The notes: generated from the sequence alone by a model not told the origin. A stretch of DNA of 64,000 nt from Sulfitobacter brevis (GCF_900112755.1 NZ_FOMW01000003.1:186001-250000); one strand, 5' to 3'; shown: positions 24,159 through 33,565, counted from the first letter of the stretch. A program made the numbers and translations.

Positions 24159-25451
24159 TCAGACAATAACGTCGAACTTTTCCTGTTCGCCCAAGCCGAA
24201 TACCCGTTTGTAGCGGTCGATCTCGCTTTGCGGACCCATCGCTTTGTTGGGATTGTCCGACAGCTTGACGGTGGGTCGCCCATTGGCTGCAACCGCTTTG
24301 CACACGAGGCTGAACGGCGCCAGCTCATCATCCGGCACCAAGCCACGGAAGTCGTTGGTCAGCAAGGTGCCCCACCCGAAGGAGACTTTTACCTTGCCCG
24401 AAAACTGCGCGTGAAGTTCCTTCATCTTGTCGACATCCAAACCGTCGCTGAAAATGACCCGTTTGGTGAGGGGATCCTCCCCACGCGAGCGCCACCAGTC
24501 GATGGCGATCTGCGCGGCTTTGGCAGGATCACCGCTGTCGATACGGATGCCCGTCCAACCCGCCAGCCAATCGGGCGCATTGTCGAGAAAACCTTTGGTG
24601 CCATAGGTGTCAGGCAGGATGATGCGCAGGTTACCGTCATGCTCGTCGTGCCAGTCCGACAGCACGTCGTAGGGTGCCTTGGCGAGGGCCGTATCGGAAT
24701 CTGCCAGCGCGGCATAGACCATCGGCAATTCGTGGGCATTGGTGCCGATCGCCTCCACCTCACGGCTCATCGCGATCTTGCAATTCGAGGTGCCGGTGAA
24801 GGCCGAGCCCAGCCCTTCGCGCATCGCCTGAACGCACCAGTCCTGCCATAAGAACGAATGCCGCCGCCGTGTGCCAAAATCGGCGATCGACAGGTTGGGG
24901 ATTTCGCGCAGCGCCTCGATCTTTTCCCAGACGCGGGTCATCGAGCGGGCATAAAGCACCTGCAATTCAAAGCGGCCCATCCGGTCAAGCACCGCGCGGC
25001 TGCGCAGTTCCATCAATACCGCCAGCGCAGGGATCTCCCAGAGCATCACCTCGGGCCATGAGCCTTCAAAGGTCAGCTCGTATTGGTCGCCTTTGCGCTC
25101 CAGATGGTAAGGCGGCAGGCGCAGCCCCTCGAACCATTCCATAAAATCGGGACGGAACATCTGGCGTTTGCCGTAAAAGGTATTGCCGCGCAGCCATGTG
25201 CTTTCGCCGCGGCTCAGCGATAGCGAGCGGATGTGATCGAGTTGTTCGCGCAGCTCGCCCTCGTCGATCAGATCGGCCAGCGGGATGTGCTTGGAACGGT
25301 TGATCAGGCTAAAGGTGACATGAGTGTCGGGCTTGTTGCGAAACACCGATTGGCACATCAGCAACTTGTAGAAATCTGTGTCGATTAAAGACCGCACAAT
25401 CGGGTCGATCTTCCACTTGTGATTATAGACGCGGGTGGCGATATCGACCAT
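24159..25451 (-). CDS. pncB: Nicotinate phosphoribosyltransferase PncB
   Basis: A 430-residue enzyme that makes nicotinate mononucleotide from nicotinate and PRPP in NAD salvage. It opens with the family block VRSLIDTDFYKLLMCQ (about residues 16-31). The phosphoribosyl site is indicated by GIRIDSGDPAKAAQ, and RRRHSFLWQDW and GTSNCKIAMSREVEAIGTNAHELPM (split by the catalytic His region) are conserved. I chose the start MVDIATRVYNHKW at 25451 because the longer frame adds non-conserved residues. It is convergent with the secreted-protein gene and divergent from marC. pncA, which supplies its substrate, lies just beyond marC. Confidence 0.94.
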   Translation of the reverse strand: MVDIATRVYNHKWKIDPIVRSLIDTDFYKLLMCQSVFRNKPDTHVTFSLINRSKHIPLADLIDEGELREQLDHIRSLSLSRGESTWLRGNTFYGKRQMFRPDFMEWFEGLRLPPYHLERKGDQYELTFEGSWPEVMLWEIPALAVLMELRSRAVLDRMGRFELQVLYARSMTRVWEKIEALREIPNLSIADFGTRRRHSFLWQDWCVQAMREGLGSAFTGTSNCKIAMSREVEAIGTNAHELPMVYAALADSDTALAKAPYDVLSDWHDEHDGNLRIILPDTYGTKGFLDNAPDWLAGWTGIRIDSGDPAKAAQIAIDWWRSRGEDPLTKRVIFSDGLDVDKMKELHAQFSGKVKVSFGWGTLLTNDFRGLVPDDELAPFSLVCKAVAANGRPTVKLSDNPNKAMGPQSEIDRYKRVFGLGEQEKFDVIV

Positions 25452-25578
25452 GTATTCAACCCCTTCTGGCGTTAACCTTGTGCCGCAACCTTTCGAGGCG
25501 GGCAAGAACCTTCGTCCCCTGACACCCGCTTAACGGCATGGTATACGAAATTTCAATGGATTGCGGAGTGCACGAGAC

Positions 25579-26232
25579 GTGATTGACTGGCCAAACCTCA
25601 TACGGGAATTCATCACGCTGGTCGTGGTGATCGACCCGATCGGCAGCTTGCCGGTGTTCTTGTTTGCAACCGCAGGGGTGCCGCGATCCCTGCACCGGCG
25701 CTTTGCCCTGCGGGCTGTGTTGGTGGCGGGTCTGGTGCTCATGGCCTTTCTGGTCGCGGGCCAGTTGCTGCTGGAGCTTTTGGGCCTGCGCCTGGGGTCG
25801 TTTCAGGTGGCGGGCGGGCTGGTCCTGTTCCTGTTTGCATTAACGATGATCTTTGGCGAATCCAAAGCCCGTCAGGAGATCGAGAGCGCCGAACGGGACC
25901 ATCTGGCCGGGGCTGTATTTCCGCTCGCGATGCCCTCCATCGCCTCGCCAGGGGCGATGCTGGCGATTGTTATCCTGACCGATAATCACAGCAATCCGGT
26001 AAGTGACCAGATGATGACCGCAGGGCTGTTGGTGCTGGTGCTGCTGATCACGCTGGTGCTGTTGCTGATGGCCTCAAAGATCGGCAAACTGATTGGCACC
26101 ACCGGATCAAGCGTGATCAGCCGGGTGATGGGGATCGTGCTGGCGACCGTCGCGGTCGATGCCACGCTTGGCGGGTTGGAGGCTTTGGGGTTGTTGGACT
26201 TGCCCGCGCAGACCGAGGGCATCGCCGATTAA
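25579..26232 (+). CDS. MarC family (UPF0056) integral membrane protein
   Basis: A protein of about 217 residues with six hydrophobic spans of the MarC/UPF0056 family. The N-terminal block FITLVVVIDPIGSLPVFLFAT and the PLAMPSIASPGAMLAIVIL segment are typical. The family's substrate is unknown; an older link to multiple antibiotic resistance was withdrawn in E. coli. No ATG is available near the N-terminus. I chose GTG at 25579, which has GGAG upstream, over TTG at 25561. Its stop overlaps the convergent pncA stop by 4 bases, and it sits between the two NAD-salvage genes. Confidence 0.82.
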   Translation: MIDWPNLIREFITLVVVIDPIGSLPVFLFATAGVPRSLHRRFALRAVLVAGLVLMAFLVAGQLLLELLGLRLGSFQVAGGLVLFLFALTMIFGESKARQEIESAERDHLAGAVFPLAMPSIASPGAMLAIVILTDNHSNPVSDQMMTAGLLVLVLLITLVLLLMASKIGKLIGTTGSSVISRVMGIVLATVAVDATLGGLEALGLLDLPAQTEGIAD

Positions 26233-26828
26233 TCCGTTGTCAGCTTGGCTCCGGCCTCTTGCATCCCCGCGCGTGCCGCCGCCAGTGAGCCTTCCAGATC
26301 AATGGCGCGGCACAGGTCTTCGCGCACAGTGACATCAAAGCCGAGCCGTGCTGCGTCCACCGCCGAGAAGTTCACGCAGAAATCCAGCGCCAGCCCGACC
26401 ATGGTTAGCTTGTCGATACCGCGCGTGCGCAGGTACCCTTCGAGCCCCGTCGGGGTCTGGTGGTCATTCTCAAAAAAGGCGGAATAACTGTCGATCTCGG
26501 GGTTAAAACCCTTGCGGATGATCAGATCGGCGCGGTCCACTTGAAGCTCCATATGGAATTTTGCGCCCATGCTGCCCTGAATGCAGTGGTCGGGCCAGAG
26601 CACTTGCGGGCCATAGGGCATGGTGATCACGTCATAAGGCGCTTTGGCCTTGTGGGCTGAGGCAAAGGACGAATGCCCCGCTGGATGCCAGTCCTGCGTC
26701 AGGATTACCGCGTCGAAATCAGCCATCAAGGCGTTGATATCTTGGACAATCTCATCGCCTTGTGGCACGGCGAGCGCGCCTTCGGGGCAAAAGTCGTTCT
26801 GGACGTCGATCACGATCAGGGCTTGCAT
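26229..26828 (-). CDS. pncA: Nicotinamidase PncA
   Basis: A 199-residue isochorismatase-fold enzyme that hydrolyses nicotinamide to nicotinate for PncB. The catalytic triad is visible: Asp8 (IVIDVQNDF), Lys106 (IIRKGF) and Cys151 (LALDFCV). Metal ligands are Asp46, His48 and His52 in TQDWHPAGH. The length is standard. It is convergent with marC and divergent from trhO. Together with pncB the window carries the two-step deamidating route from nicotinamide to nicotinate mononucleotide. Confidence 0.95.
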   Translation of the reverse strand: MQALIVIDVQNDFCPEGALAVPQGDEIVQDINALMADFDAVILTQDWHPAGHSSFASAHKAKAPYDVITMPYGPQVLWPDHCIQGSMGAKFHMELQVDRADLIIRKGFNPEIDSYSAFFENDHQTPTGLEGYLRTRGIDKLTMVGLALDFCVNFSAVDAARLGFDVTVREDLCRAIDLEGSLAAARAGMQEAGAKLTTD

Positions 26829-26912
26829 GATGGCTCCTTGGCTGGGGTTGATGCTGGGTTTAACGCGCCGCCCCCTTGCAGAACAGCCCCTTGTGCGCCT
26901 ATTTCACCGCCC

Positions 26913-27812
26913 ATGTATAGCATTGCCGCCTTGTACCACTTCACCCGATTTGACGACCCTGCCGCGATCAAGCCGCCGCTTCTGGCGCTGTGTCAGGCGC
27001 AGGGCGTGACCGGCACGCTGCTTTTGGCCCGCGAAGGGGTTAATGGCACAATTGCGGGACCGCGCGACGGGATATTGGCGGTGATCGCGCATCTGCGCGC
27101 CCTGCCCGGTTGTGAGACGCTGGAATGGAAAGAGGCGACCAGCACGGTGCCGCCTTTCAACCGCATGAAGGTCAAGATCAAGCGCGAGATCGTCACGATG
27201 AACCAGCCCGACGTCGATCCGATGACCGGCACCGGCCATTATGTGACCCCTGAGGACTGGAACGATCTGATCGGTAGCGATGATGTCGCGGTGATCGACA
27301 CGCGCAACGATTATGAGGTCGCCATCGGCACCTTTGACGGTGCCGTTGATCCGCAAACCAAAAGCTTTGGCGATTTTCCCGCATGGTGGGAGGCCAACAA
27401 GGAGAAGTTCCACAACAAGAAGATCGCGATGTTCTGCACGGGGGGTATCCGCTGTGAGAAGTCGACGAACTATCTGTTGGGGCAAGGCGTCAACGACGTC
27501 TATCATCTCAAGGGCGGCATCTTGAAATACCTTGAGGAAGTGCCGCAGGAGCAGAGCACTTGGCAGGGCGATTGCTTCGTTTTCGATGCGCGGGTCAGCG
27601 TTGGCCACGGGCTGCGCGAAGGGCCGCATGAGCTGTGCCACGGCTGCCGCCAGCCCATCCTTCCCGAAGACAAAAACCGCCCTGAGTATGAGACCGGCGT
27701 GTCCTGCCACAAGTGTTATGACCAGACGACTGATTGGGACAAGGACCGCTTTCGCGAGCGGCAAAAGCAGCTGCGGCTCTCTGCCGAGCGCGGCGATCCT
27801 CAGGAAGGCTGA
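26913..27812 (+). CDS. trhO: tRNA uridine(34) hydroxylase TrhO (rhodanese-related, YceA)
   Basis: A 299-residue protein of the TrhO/YceA family, which performs oxygen-dependent hydroxylation of wobble uridine in tRNA towards 5-hydroxyuridine derivatives. It has an N-terminal acylphosphatase-like domain (about 1-95), then a rhodanese domain (about 108-210) with active-site loop CTGGIRCEKS (Cys175, Cys181). The C-terminal zinc-type cysteines lie in LCHGCRQPI and SCHKCYDQT. I took the ATG at 26913, where similarity to the family begins. The last 13 bases overlap the convergent MFS gene. Confidence 0.93.
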   Translation: MYSIAALYHFTRFDDPAAIKPPLLALCQAQGVTGTLLLAREGVNGTIAGPRDGILAVIAHLRALPGCETLEWKEATSTVPPFNRMKVKIKREIVTMNQPDVDPMTGTGHYVTPEDWNDLIGSDDVAVIDTRNDYEVAIGTFDGAVDPQTKSFGDFPAWWEANKEKFHNKKIAMFCTGGIRCEKSTNYLLGQGVNDVYHLKGGILKYLEEVPQEQSTWQGDCFVFDARVSVGHGLREGPHELCHGCRQPILPEDKNRPEYETGVSCHKCYDQTTDWDKDRFRERQKQLRLSAERGDPQEG

Positions 27813-29035
27813 AGTGCGGCGCGCGGGCTTCGTGGCCTGCTGCGCGACAGCAACCACAGGATGATCGCGATGTTCAGCCCGTTCCAGACGATGCCGTTCA
27901 CAAAGGCCATCTCATAGGATCCGGTGATGTCGTATATCTTGCCCGACAGCCAGCCGCCCAGAGCCATGCCCATGATCGTGGCCATCAGCACAAAGCCGAC
28001 CCGCGCTCCTGCCTCCCGCGCCGGCATGTACTCCCGCACGATCAGCGCATAGCTGGGAACGATCCCGCCTTGGCTGAGGCCGAACACCAGACTGACCATA
28101 TAGAGCGAGACCATACCGCCTGCTGGCAGGTACAAAAACAGCGCAATACATTGCAGCACCGAGCCGATCAGCAGCGTCCGCACCCCGCCCAGACGGTCAG
28201 CCAGAACCCCCGACAAAATGCGCGAAACAACGCCCCCCATCAGCATCAATGACAGCATCTGCGCGCCCACGGCGGGGCCAAAGCCAAGACCCACACACAG
28301 CGCCACGATATGCACCTGTGGCATCGACATTGCGACACAGCAGCCAATGCCCGCCAGCCCCAGCAGATACTGCAACTTGCGCGGGCTAAGCCCTGATGAC
28401 TGGGCGTTGAGTGTAGAGGCGTGATGTGCGGCCTCGCGGGCCTCGTCCGGAACCTGTCGGCGCAGCGCCAAGGCCAAGGGCACCACGCCCACGAGGGTCA
28501 CAACCGCCATCACGATATAGACCGTCCGCCAGCCGTTCTGCTCCAGCACGCCCGCCAAGACCATCGGCCAGATCGCGCCCGAGAGATAATTGCCGCTGGC
28601 TGCAATCGCCACGGCGACACCGCGACGCCGCACAAACCAATGCGAAATATCCGCGATCAACGGCCCGAACCCGACGGCGGAGGCAAATCCGATCACAAAC
28701 TGCGCCAGTGACAGCGTGACAATGGAGCCAGAAGCTGTCGCCATCCCCAAGCCTCCGACAATCACCAAAGTCGCCGCGATCAAGGTCCAAGTGATGCCAA
28801 ATCGGTCCACTGCCCGCCCGATGGCGAAATTGCCCAAGGCAAAGCCGATCATCGTCAGGGTATAGGGCAAGGCGGCGTCGCTGCGGCTAAGGCCGAACTC
28901 TGCCTCGACGGCGGGCATGATCACGATGATGGCCCACATGCCCGCATTGGCGATGGTCGCCACCAGCAGCGTCAGACCCAGCCGGAGCCACGCATAGCGG
29001 CTGTCGGTGCCAGTGTTCTCGATTTCCCGCACCAT
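27800..29035 (-). CDS. MFS transporter
   Basis: A 411-residue major facilitator with about 12 spans. Motif A is visible as FAIGRAVDRFGITW after the second span and again, in the second half, as ILSGVLADRLGGVRTLL. The C-terminal WLSGKIYDITGSYEMAF resembles the MCT/OFA-type anion:proton branch, but the substrate cannot be assigned. I chose ATG at 29035, with GAAGG upstream, over a TTG two codons earlier. It overlaps trhO by 13 bases and lies 16 bases after ugd on the same strand, so it may be the last gene of that transcript. Confidence 0.82.
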   Translation of the reverse strand: MVREIENTGTDSRYAWLRLGLTLLVATIANAGMWAIIVIMPAVEAEFGLSRSDAALPYTLTMIGFALGNFAIGRAVDRFGITWTLIAATLVIVGGLGMATASGSIVTLSLAQFVIGFASAVGFGPLIADISHWFVRRRGVAVAIAASGNYLSGAIWPMVLAGVLEQNGWRTVYIVMAVVTLVGVVPLALALRRQVPDEAREAAHHASTLNAQSSGLSPRKLQYLLGLAGIGCCVAMSMPQVHIVALCVGLGFGPAVGAQMLSLMLMGGVVSRILSGVLADRLGGVRTLLIGSVLQCIALFLYLPAGGMVSLYMVSLVFGLSQGGIVPSYALIVREYMPAREAGARVGFVLMATIMGMALGGWLSGKIYDITGSYEMAFVNGIVWNGLNIAIILWLLSRSRPRSPRAALQPS

Positions 29036-29051
29036 TGCCAACTACCTTCTG

Positions 29052-30371
29052 TCAGACGCCAAAGCCCGCGCGCCCGATGGAGACGTAGGCGGTGAAGCCC
29101 GCACGTTTGACGTCCTTCGGGGCGTAGATGTTGCGCAGGTCGGCCATGGTCGGCGCATTCATCCGCTTGGCGAGCCGCTTGAGGTCCAGGGCCCGAAATT
29201 CGTTCCACTCGGTCAGGATCACGATAGCGTCGGCATTCTGCGCGGCCTTATAAGCGTCTTCAGACCAATTCACACCGGGCAGCAGGGCCTCGCCCTCGCG
29301 GCGGCCTTGCGGGTCAACGACGCGCACCTTGGCACCCCCGCCGACCAGCGCCGGAATGATGGTCAGCGACGGCGCATCGCGCATGTCATCGGTGTTGGGT
29401 TTGAAGGTAACGCCGAGCACGGCGATGGTTTTGCCGTTGACGTTGCCACCACAAATATCAACGACCTTGTCGATCATCCGGCGTTTGACCTCGTCGTTGA
29501 CCTTGATCACCGTTTCGGTCAGCTGCATTGGCATGGCATGGTCTTGGCCGATACGGGCCAGCGCTTTGGTATCTTTGGGAAAACAGCTACCGCCATAGCC
29601 TGGCCCTGCATGCAGAAACTTATCGCCGATGCGCCCGTCCATACCCATGCCCTTGGAGACCATTTTAACGTCAGCCCCGACCCGTTCACACAGTGCGGCG
29701 ATCTCGTTGATGAAGGTGATCTTGGTCGCCAGAAACGCATTGGCGGCGTATTTTATCATCTCGGCGCTTTCGAGATCGGTCATCATCACCGGAAAATCAC
29801 GCAGCGACAGCGGGCGGTAGATGTCGTTCATCACCTCGGCGGCGCGGTCGTTCTGCACACCGACAACAACGCGGTCGGGATGCATGAAATCATCAATTGC
29901 CGCCCCTTCGCGCAAGAACTCGGGGTTCGAGGCGACATCGAATTCAGCTTTGGGGTTGGCCTTGTGAATGACCTGCTTGACCTGACGGTTGGTGCCCAGC
30001 GGCACGGTCGATTTGGTCACGACAACGGCATATCCGGTCAGTGCCTGCGCGATCTCTTCGGCAGCGGCCATCACATAGGTAAGATCGGCATGGCCATCGC
30101 CGCGCCGCGTCGGGGTGCCGACGGCGATGAAAACCGCATCAGCCCCTGCCACCGCTGCAGCCAGATCGCCGGAGAACGACAGACGCCCCGCCGTGACGTT
30201 TTTGACCATCAACTCCTCAAGGCCGGGCTCGTAGATCGGGACGATGCCCTGTTCAAGCTGGGTGATCTTGTCGGGGTTCTTGTCGACACAAATCACGTCG
30301 TGTCCGAAGTCGGAGAAACACACCCCTGATACCAGCCCGACATAGCCGGTGCCGATCATCGCAATTTTCAT
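29052..30371 (-). CDS. ugd: UDP-glucose 6-dehydrogenase
   Basis: A 439-residue NAD-dependent dehydrogenase that oxidises UDP-glucose to UDP-glucuronate, a precursor for surface polysaccharides. The N-terminal MKIAMIGTGYVGLVSGVCF is the Rossmann loop, and the catalytic cysteine is Cys263 in GYGGSCFPKD. The C-terminal domain starts at about residue 310 with LGVTFKPNTDDMRDAPS. I chose the start MKIAM at 30371, where the domain begins. It lies 75 bases after the FAD oxidoreductase gene, so it may have its own promoter (TTGACA on the minus strand at about 30426-30431). Confidence 0.95.
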   Translation of the reverse strand: MKIAMIGTGYVGLVSGVCFSDFGHDVICVDKNPDKITQLEQGIVPIYEPGLEELMVKNVTAGRLSFSGDLAAAVAGADAVFIAVGTPTRRGDGHADLTYVMAAAEEIAQALTGYAVVVTKSTVPLGTNRQVKQVIHKANPKAEFDVASNPEFLREGAAIDDFMHPDRVVVGVQNDRAAEVMNDIYRPLSLRDFPVMMTDLESAEMIKYAANAFLATKITFINEIAALCERVGADVKMVSKGMGMDGRIGDKFLHAGPGYGGSCFPKDTKALARIGQDHAMPMQLTETVIKVNDEVKRRMIDKVVDICGGNVNGKTIAVLGVTFKPNTDDMRDAPSLTIIPALVGGGAKVRVVDPQGRREGEALLPGVNWSEDAYKAAQNADAIVILTEWNEFRALDLKRLAKRMNAPTMADLRNIYAPKDVKRAGFTAYVSIGRAGFGV

Positions 30372-30446
30372 CTGCTCACCCTTTGCGCCGCTTTGGTCGG
30401 TCGGATGGGCCATTTACGGCCCTGATGTCAACTATCGCCTGCGGAG

Positions 30447-31775
30447 TCAGCGATCTGCAAGGGCAAAGCCTGCATAGGCGAAGGGCATGATCGCGCGGCG
30501 CAGGCGGCCAAGCTCGAATTTCACCAGCGGGCGTTTGACGATATCGGGATAGATTTGCTGCGGTGTCTTGCCCTGAACCAGATCGCCCAACAGCGCGCCG
30601 CAATAGCTGGCCATTGCCACGCCGTTGCCGTGGTAGCACATGCTGGCGAACATGCCTTTTTCTTGCGGGACCTCGCCGACAAAAGGCATGCGGTTGCGGG
30701 CGAGGCAGACCATACCCGACCACCCGAAGGGTGTTTCCACGTCACGCCATGCGGGGAACATCGCCTCGAAATCCGACCGCGCGCGGCGCAAGGCCCGCGC
30801 TTCTGAATCTGGCGTGGCCATCAACCCGCCGCGCACCCCGAACAGCATCCGGTTGTCGGGCATCAGGCGGAAATAGTGCAGCAGGTGGCGCGTGTCATAG
30901 GAGGCTTGGCGGCTGGTCCAGCCTTGAGCATCCAGCTCTCCTTCGGTCATCGGGCGGGATACAATGACGCTGGATTGAGTTGGCATGTAGCGCGCGGCGA
31001 ACCATGCGGGCAGGTCTTCGGAGGAATAGCCGTTGGTGGCGACAATCACTTTGTCGGCCGTCACCGTGCCTGTGGCGGTCTGGACGCGAAAGCCGTTGGC
31101 TTGACGGTGGATGCCGGTCACGGGGCTATCGTGGTAGATCGTCGCGCCAGCGGCCTCGGCAGCGGCGGCCAGCCCTTTGATGTATTTACGCGGGTTCAGG
31201 CCAAACCCGACCGGCACGGTCAATGCGCCGTGAAAGCCGCCCTGCATACCTTCGGCCTCAAGATCTGCCTTCTCGGTCAGGCGCGCGGTGACGCCATAGC
31301 TCTCGGCATAAAACCCGACACGCCTGCGCATTTCTTCAAGATCGCGCGGGCGGTGCGCCAGTTGGGTTTCGCCATCCGAGTGGCGGTCAACCTCAAGATT
31401 TAAACGCTCGATCAGCCCCTCGACCAAGCCGATTGATGCAAGCTCGGCCTGTCGCCACTGGTCGCGACCGGCGCGGCCCACTTGTTTTTCCAGCGCAGCG
31501 TTTTCAAGCATTCCGCCGCCCAGACAACAGAACCCGCCATTGCGCCCCGAAGCGCCCCAGCCGACATAGCGGCTTTCGAGGACTGCAACGCGCACCCCGG
31601 CCTCGGCCAGATGCAAGGCAGCAGAGATACCGGTAAATCCGCCGCCGATGATCGCCACGTCGCAGGTCTGGTCACCATTGAGTGCGGTACGGTCCGGCAG
31701 GTCGCAAGTCTGGTCCCACCAGCAGTCCGCACGCGGCGCGTCGCTATAAGCGAAATCGGGGTAGATGTGTTTCAT
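30447..31775 (-). CDS. FAD-dependent oxidoreductase, PuuB-like (DAO family)
   Basis: A 442-residue D-amino-acid-oxidase-type flavoprotein. The FAD loop is CDVAIIGGGFTGISAALHLAEAG at about 38-60, and WGASGRNGGF at about 73-82 is the DAO/PuuB signature. The N-terminal SDAPRADCWWDQTC is typical of gamma-glutamylputrescine oxidoreductase relatives. Its ATG overlaps the potI stop (ATGA), so it is part of the polyamine transporter operon. Oxidation of an imported amine or its derivative is likely, but gamma-glutamylputrescine as substrate is not proven, since no PuuA-type ligase is in the window. Confidence 0.85.
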   Translation of the reverse strand: MKHIYPDFAYSDAPRADCWWDQTCDLPDRTALNGDQTCDVAIIGGGFTGISAALHLAEAGVRVAVLESRYVGWGASGRNGGFCCLGGGMLENAALEKQVGRAGRDQWRQAELASIGLVEGLIERLNLEVDRHSDGETQLAHRPRDLEEMRRRVGFYAESYGVTARLTEKADLEAEGMQGGFHGALTVPVGFGLNPRKYIKGLAAAAEAAGATIYHDSPVTGIHRQANGFRVQTATGTVTADKVIVATNGYSSEDLPAWFAARYMPTQSSVIVSRPMTEGELDAQGWTSRQASYDTRHLLHYFRLMPDNRMLFGVRGGLMATPDSEARALRRARSDFEAMFPAWRDVETPFGWSGMVCLARNRMPFVGEVPQEKGMFASMCYHGNGVAMASYCGALLGDLVQGKTPQQIYPDIVKRPLVKFELGRLRRAIMPFAYAGFALADR

Positions 31776-32593
31776 CCGGTGGCGCGCTCTGCCGCTTGCG
31801 CATCATTCTGGGCACGTAGCGAGTTTCGCTTGCTGATCAGCGACGCGATGATCACGCCGATTGTGACGATCCCGATCATGAGGGTCGAGAGCGCGTTGAT
31901 CTCGGGCGAGACACCTAAACGCACCGCCGAGAAAATCTTGATCGGCAGCGTAGTAGAGGACGGGCCGGAGACGAAGGAGGCGATCACCAGATCATCAAGG
32001 CTGAGCGTGAAGGCCAGCAGCCAGCCCGAGATAACTGCAGGCGCGATGATCGGCAGGGTAATAAGGCGAAACGCTGTCCATGGCGACGAGCCGAGATCAA
32101 GCGCTGCTTCTTCGAGCGAGCGATCAAAGGTCATCAACCGCGAGGACACCACGACCGAGACATAGCACATCGAAAAGGTCGTATGCGCCAGCACGATAGT
32201 CAGCACACCACGATCCATCCCGATACCGATGAATAGCAGCAGCAGCGACAGGCCAGTGATAACTTCGGGCATGACCAAGGGTGCATAGATCATCCCCGAA
32301 AACAGCGTGCGCCCCATAAATCGCCCGCCACGCACCAATACATAGGCGGCCATGGTGCCAAGGATTGTCGCCAGCGTCGAAGAGGCGACCGCGACCTTTA
32401 GGGTCACCAGTGCTGCATCCAGAAAAGCTTCGTTCTGCATCAACTCGCCGTACCATCTGGGCGAAAAACCGGCCCAGACAGTGACGAGTTTCGAGGCGTT
32501 GAAGCTGTAGATGACCAGCAGAACCATCGGCAAATAAAGAAACGCGAACCCCAGTGTCAGGGAGGTGACGTTGAACCAGCTTAAACGCTTCAT
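31772..32593 (-). CDS. potI: Polyamine-type ABC transporter permease (PotI/PotC)
   Basis: A 273-residue inner-membrane permease with six spans and the binding-protein-dependent transport motif EEAALDLGSSPWTAFRLITLPIIAP in the last third, which docks on the ATPase. The sequence FTLSLDDLVIASFVSGPSSTTLPIKIFS is highly characteristic of PotC/PotI. It overlaps potH and the FAD oxidoreductase gene by 4 bases each, giving coupled translation. Confidence 0.92.
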   Translation of the reverse strand: MKRLSWFNVTSLTLGFAFLYLPMVLLVIYSFNASKLVTVWAGFSPRWYGELMQNEAFLDAALVTLKVAVASSTLATILGTMAAYVLVRGGRFMGRTLFSGMIYAPLVMPEVITGLSLLLLFIGIGMDRGVLTIVLAHTTFSMCYVSVVVSSRLMTFDRSLEEAALDLGSSPWTAFRLITLPIIAPAVISGWLLAFTLSLDDLVIASFVSGPSSTTLPIKIFSAVRLGVSPEINALSTLMIGIVTIGVIIASLISKRNSLRAQNDAQAAERATG

Positions 32594-33465
32594 TGTTCTG
32601 CCTCCGCTTGACGCTGTTGGTTACGCTGGAACAGCACGATGGGAATAATCAGGATCAGCAAGAGCACCACCGCCACCGCTGAGGCCACCGGCCAATCGCG
32701 GTTGTTGAAGAATTCCTCGAACAGGATTTTGCCGATCATCAGCGTGCCGGACCCGCCAAGCAGCGAGGGGATCACGAACTCACCCAAGGCCGGGATAAAG
32801 ACCAGAAAACAGCCCGCGATGATGCCGTTTTTCGACAACGGTATGGTCACTAGCCAGAACGCTTGCATGCGTGAGCAGCCGAGGTCTTCGGCGGCCTCAT
32901 TAAGCGATTCATCAAGCCTGTCGAGGGCGGCGTAAATCGGCAGGATCATGAAAGGCAGATAGGTATAAACGATGCCGATATAGACCGCGATATTGGTATT
33001 GAGGATGGTGAGCGGTTCGTTGATCAAACCGATCCACATCAAGAGCTGGTTAAGGAACCCGTCATTGCTGAGGATGCCGATCCACGCATAGACGCGGATC
33101 AGGAATGAGGTCCAGAATGGCAGGATCACCAACATCATCAAAGTGGCGCGCCATTCTTCGGGAGCGCGGGCCATACCGTACGCCATCGGATAGCCGACCA
33201 TCAGGGTGATCAGGGTCGAGAAAAACGCGATCTGGAGGCTGCTGAGGTAAGCCTTCCAGTAGAGATCATCCACGGTGAGGAAGACGAAGTTCTCGAAATC
33301 GAACTGGCGCAGCATCTCGGCGATGCCATCTTTGAAGGTCGGCGCATAGGGCGGGATTGCCAGCGCGAGATCGGACAGCGAGATTTTGAAAACGATGAGG
33401 AAGGGCACCAGAAACAAAAACAGGAGCCACAGGTACGGGACGGCAATGAGGGCGAAGCGGCGCAT
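32590..33465 (-). CDS. potH: Polyamine-type ABC transporter permease (PotH/PotB)
   Basis: A 291-residue permease with six spans. The docking loop reads NEAAEDLGCSRMQAFWLVTIPLSKNGI, and the C-terminal FIPALGEFVIPSLLGGSGTLMIGKILFEEFFNNRDWPVAS is classic PotB/PotH sequence. It pairs with PotI to form the channel of the importer. It follows potG after 100 bases that include an intergenic repeat, and overlaps potI by 4 bases. Confidence 0.93.
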   Translation of the reverse strand: MRRFALIAVPYLWLLFLFLVPFLIVFKISLSDLALAIPPYAPTFKDGIAEMLRQFDFENFVFLTVDDLYWKAYLSSLQIAFFSTLITLMVGYPMAYGMARAPEEWRATLMMLVILPFWTSFLIRVYAWIGILSNDGFLNQLLMWIGLINEPLTILNTNIAVYIGIVYTYLPFMILPIYAALDRLDESLNEAAEDLGCSRMQAFWLVTIPLSKNGIIAGCFLVFIPALGEFVIPSLLGGSGTLMIGKILFEEFFNNRDWPVASAVAVVLLLILIIPIVLFQRNQQRQAEAEQ

Positions 33466-33514
33466 TAAAACCTGTCCTTTGCGGCGCGGGCGGGTGCAAG
33501 AGGCCAGCTCCTCA

Positions 33515-33541
33515 CGCTATCCGGGATATTTCGGGCCAAAA
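33515..33541 (-). repeat. Intergenic repeat copy 1 (between potG and potH)
   Basis: On the minus strand this reads TTTTGGCCCGAAATATCCCG then GATAGCG. It closely matches the palindromic element at 56378-56406. A small GAGG/CCTC stem follows. The pair looks like a short dispersed intergenic repeat. Confidence 0.5.
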
Positions 33542-33565
33542 TGCGGGGGGAAAGGCTGCGCGAAT

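Noticed and set aside
27800-27812. 13-base overlap of trhO and MFS gene as an interesting fusion or antisense control
   Set aside because: Short 3' overlaps of convergent genes are common in compact genomes; nothing further supports a function.
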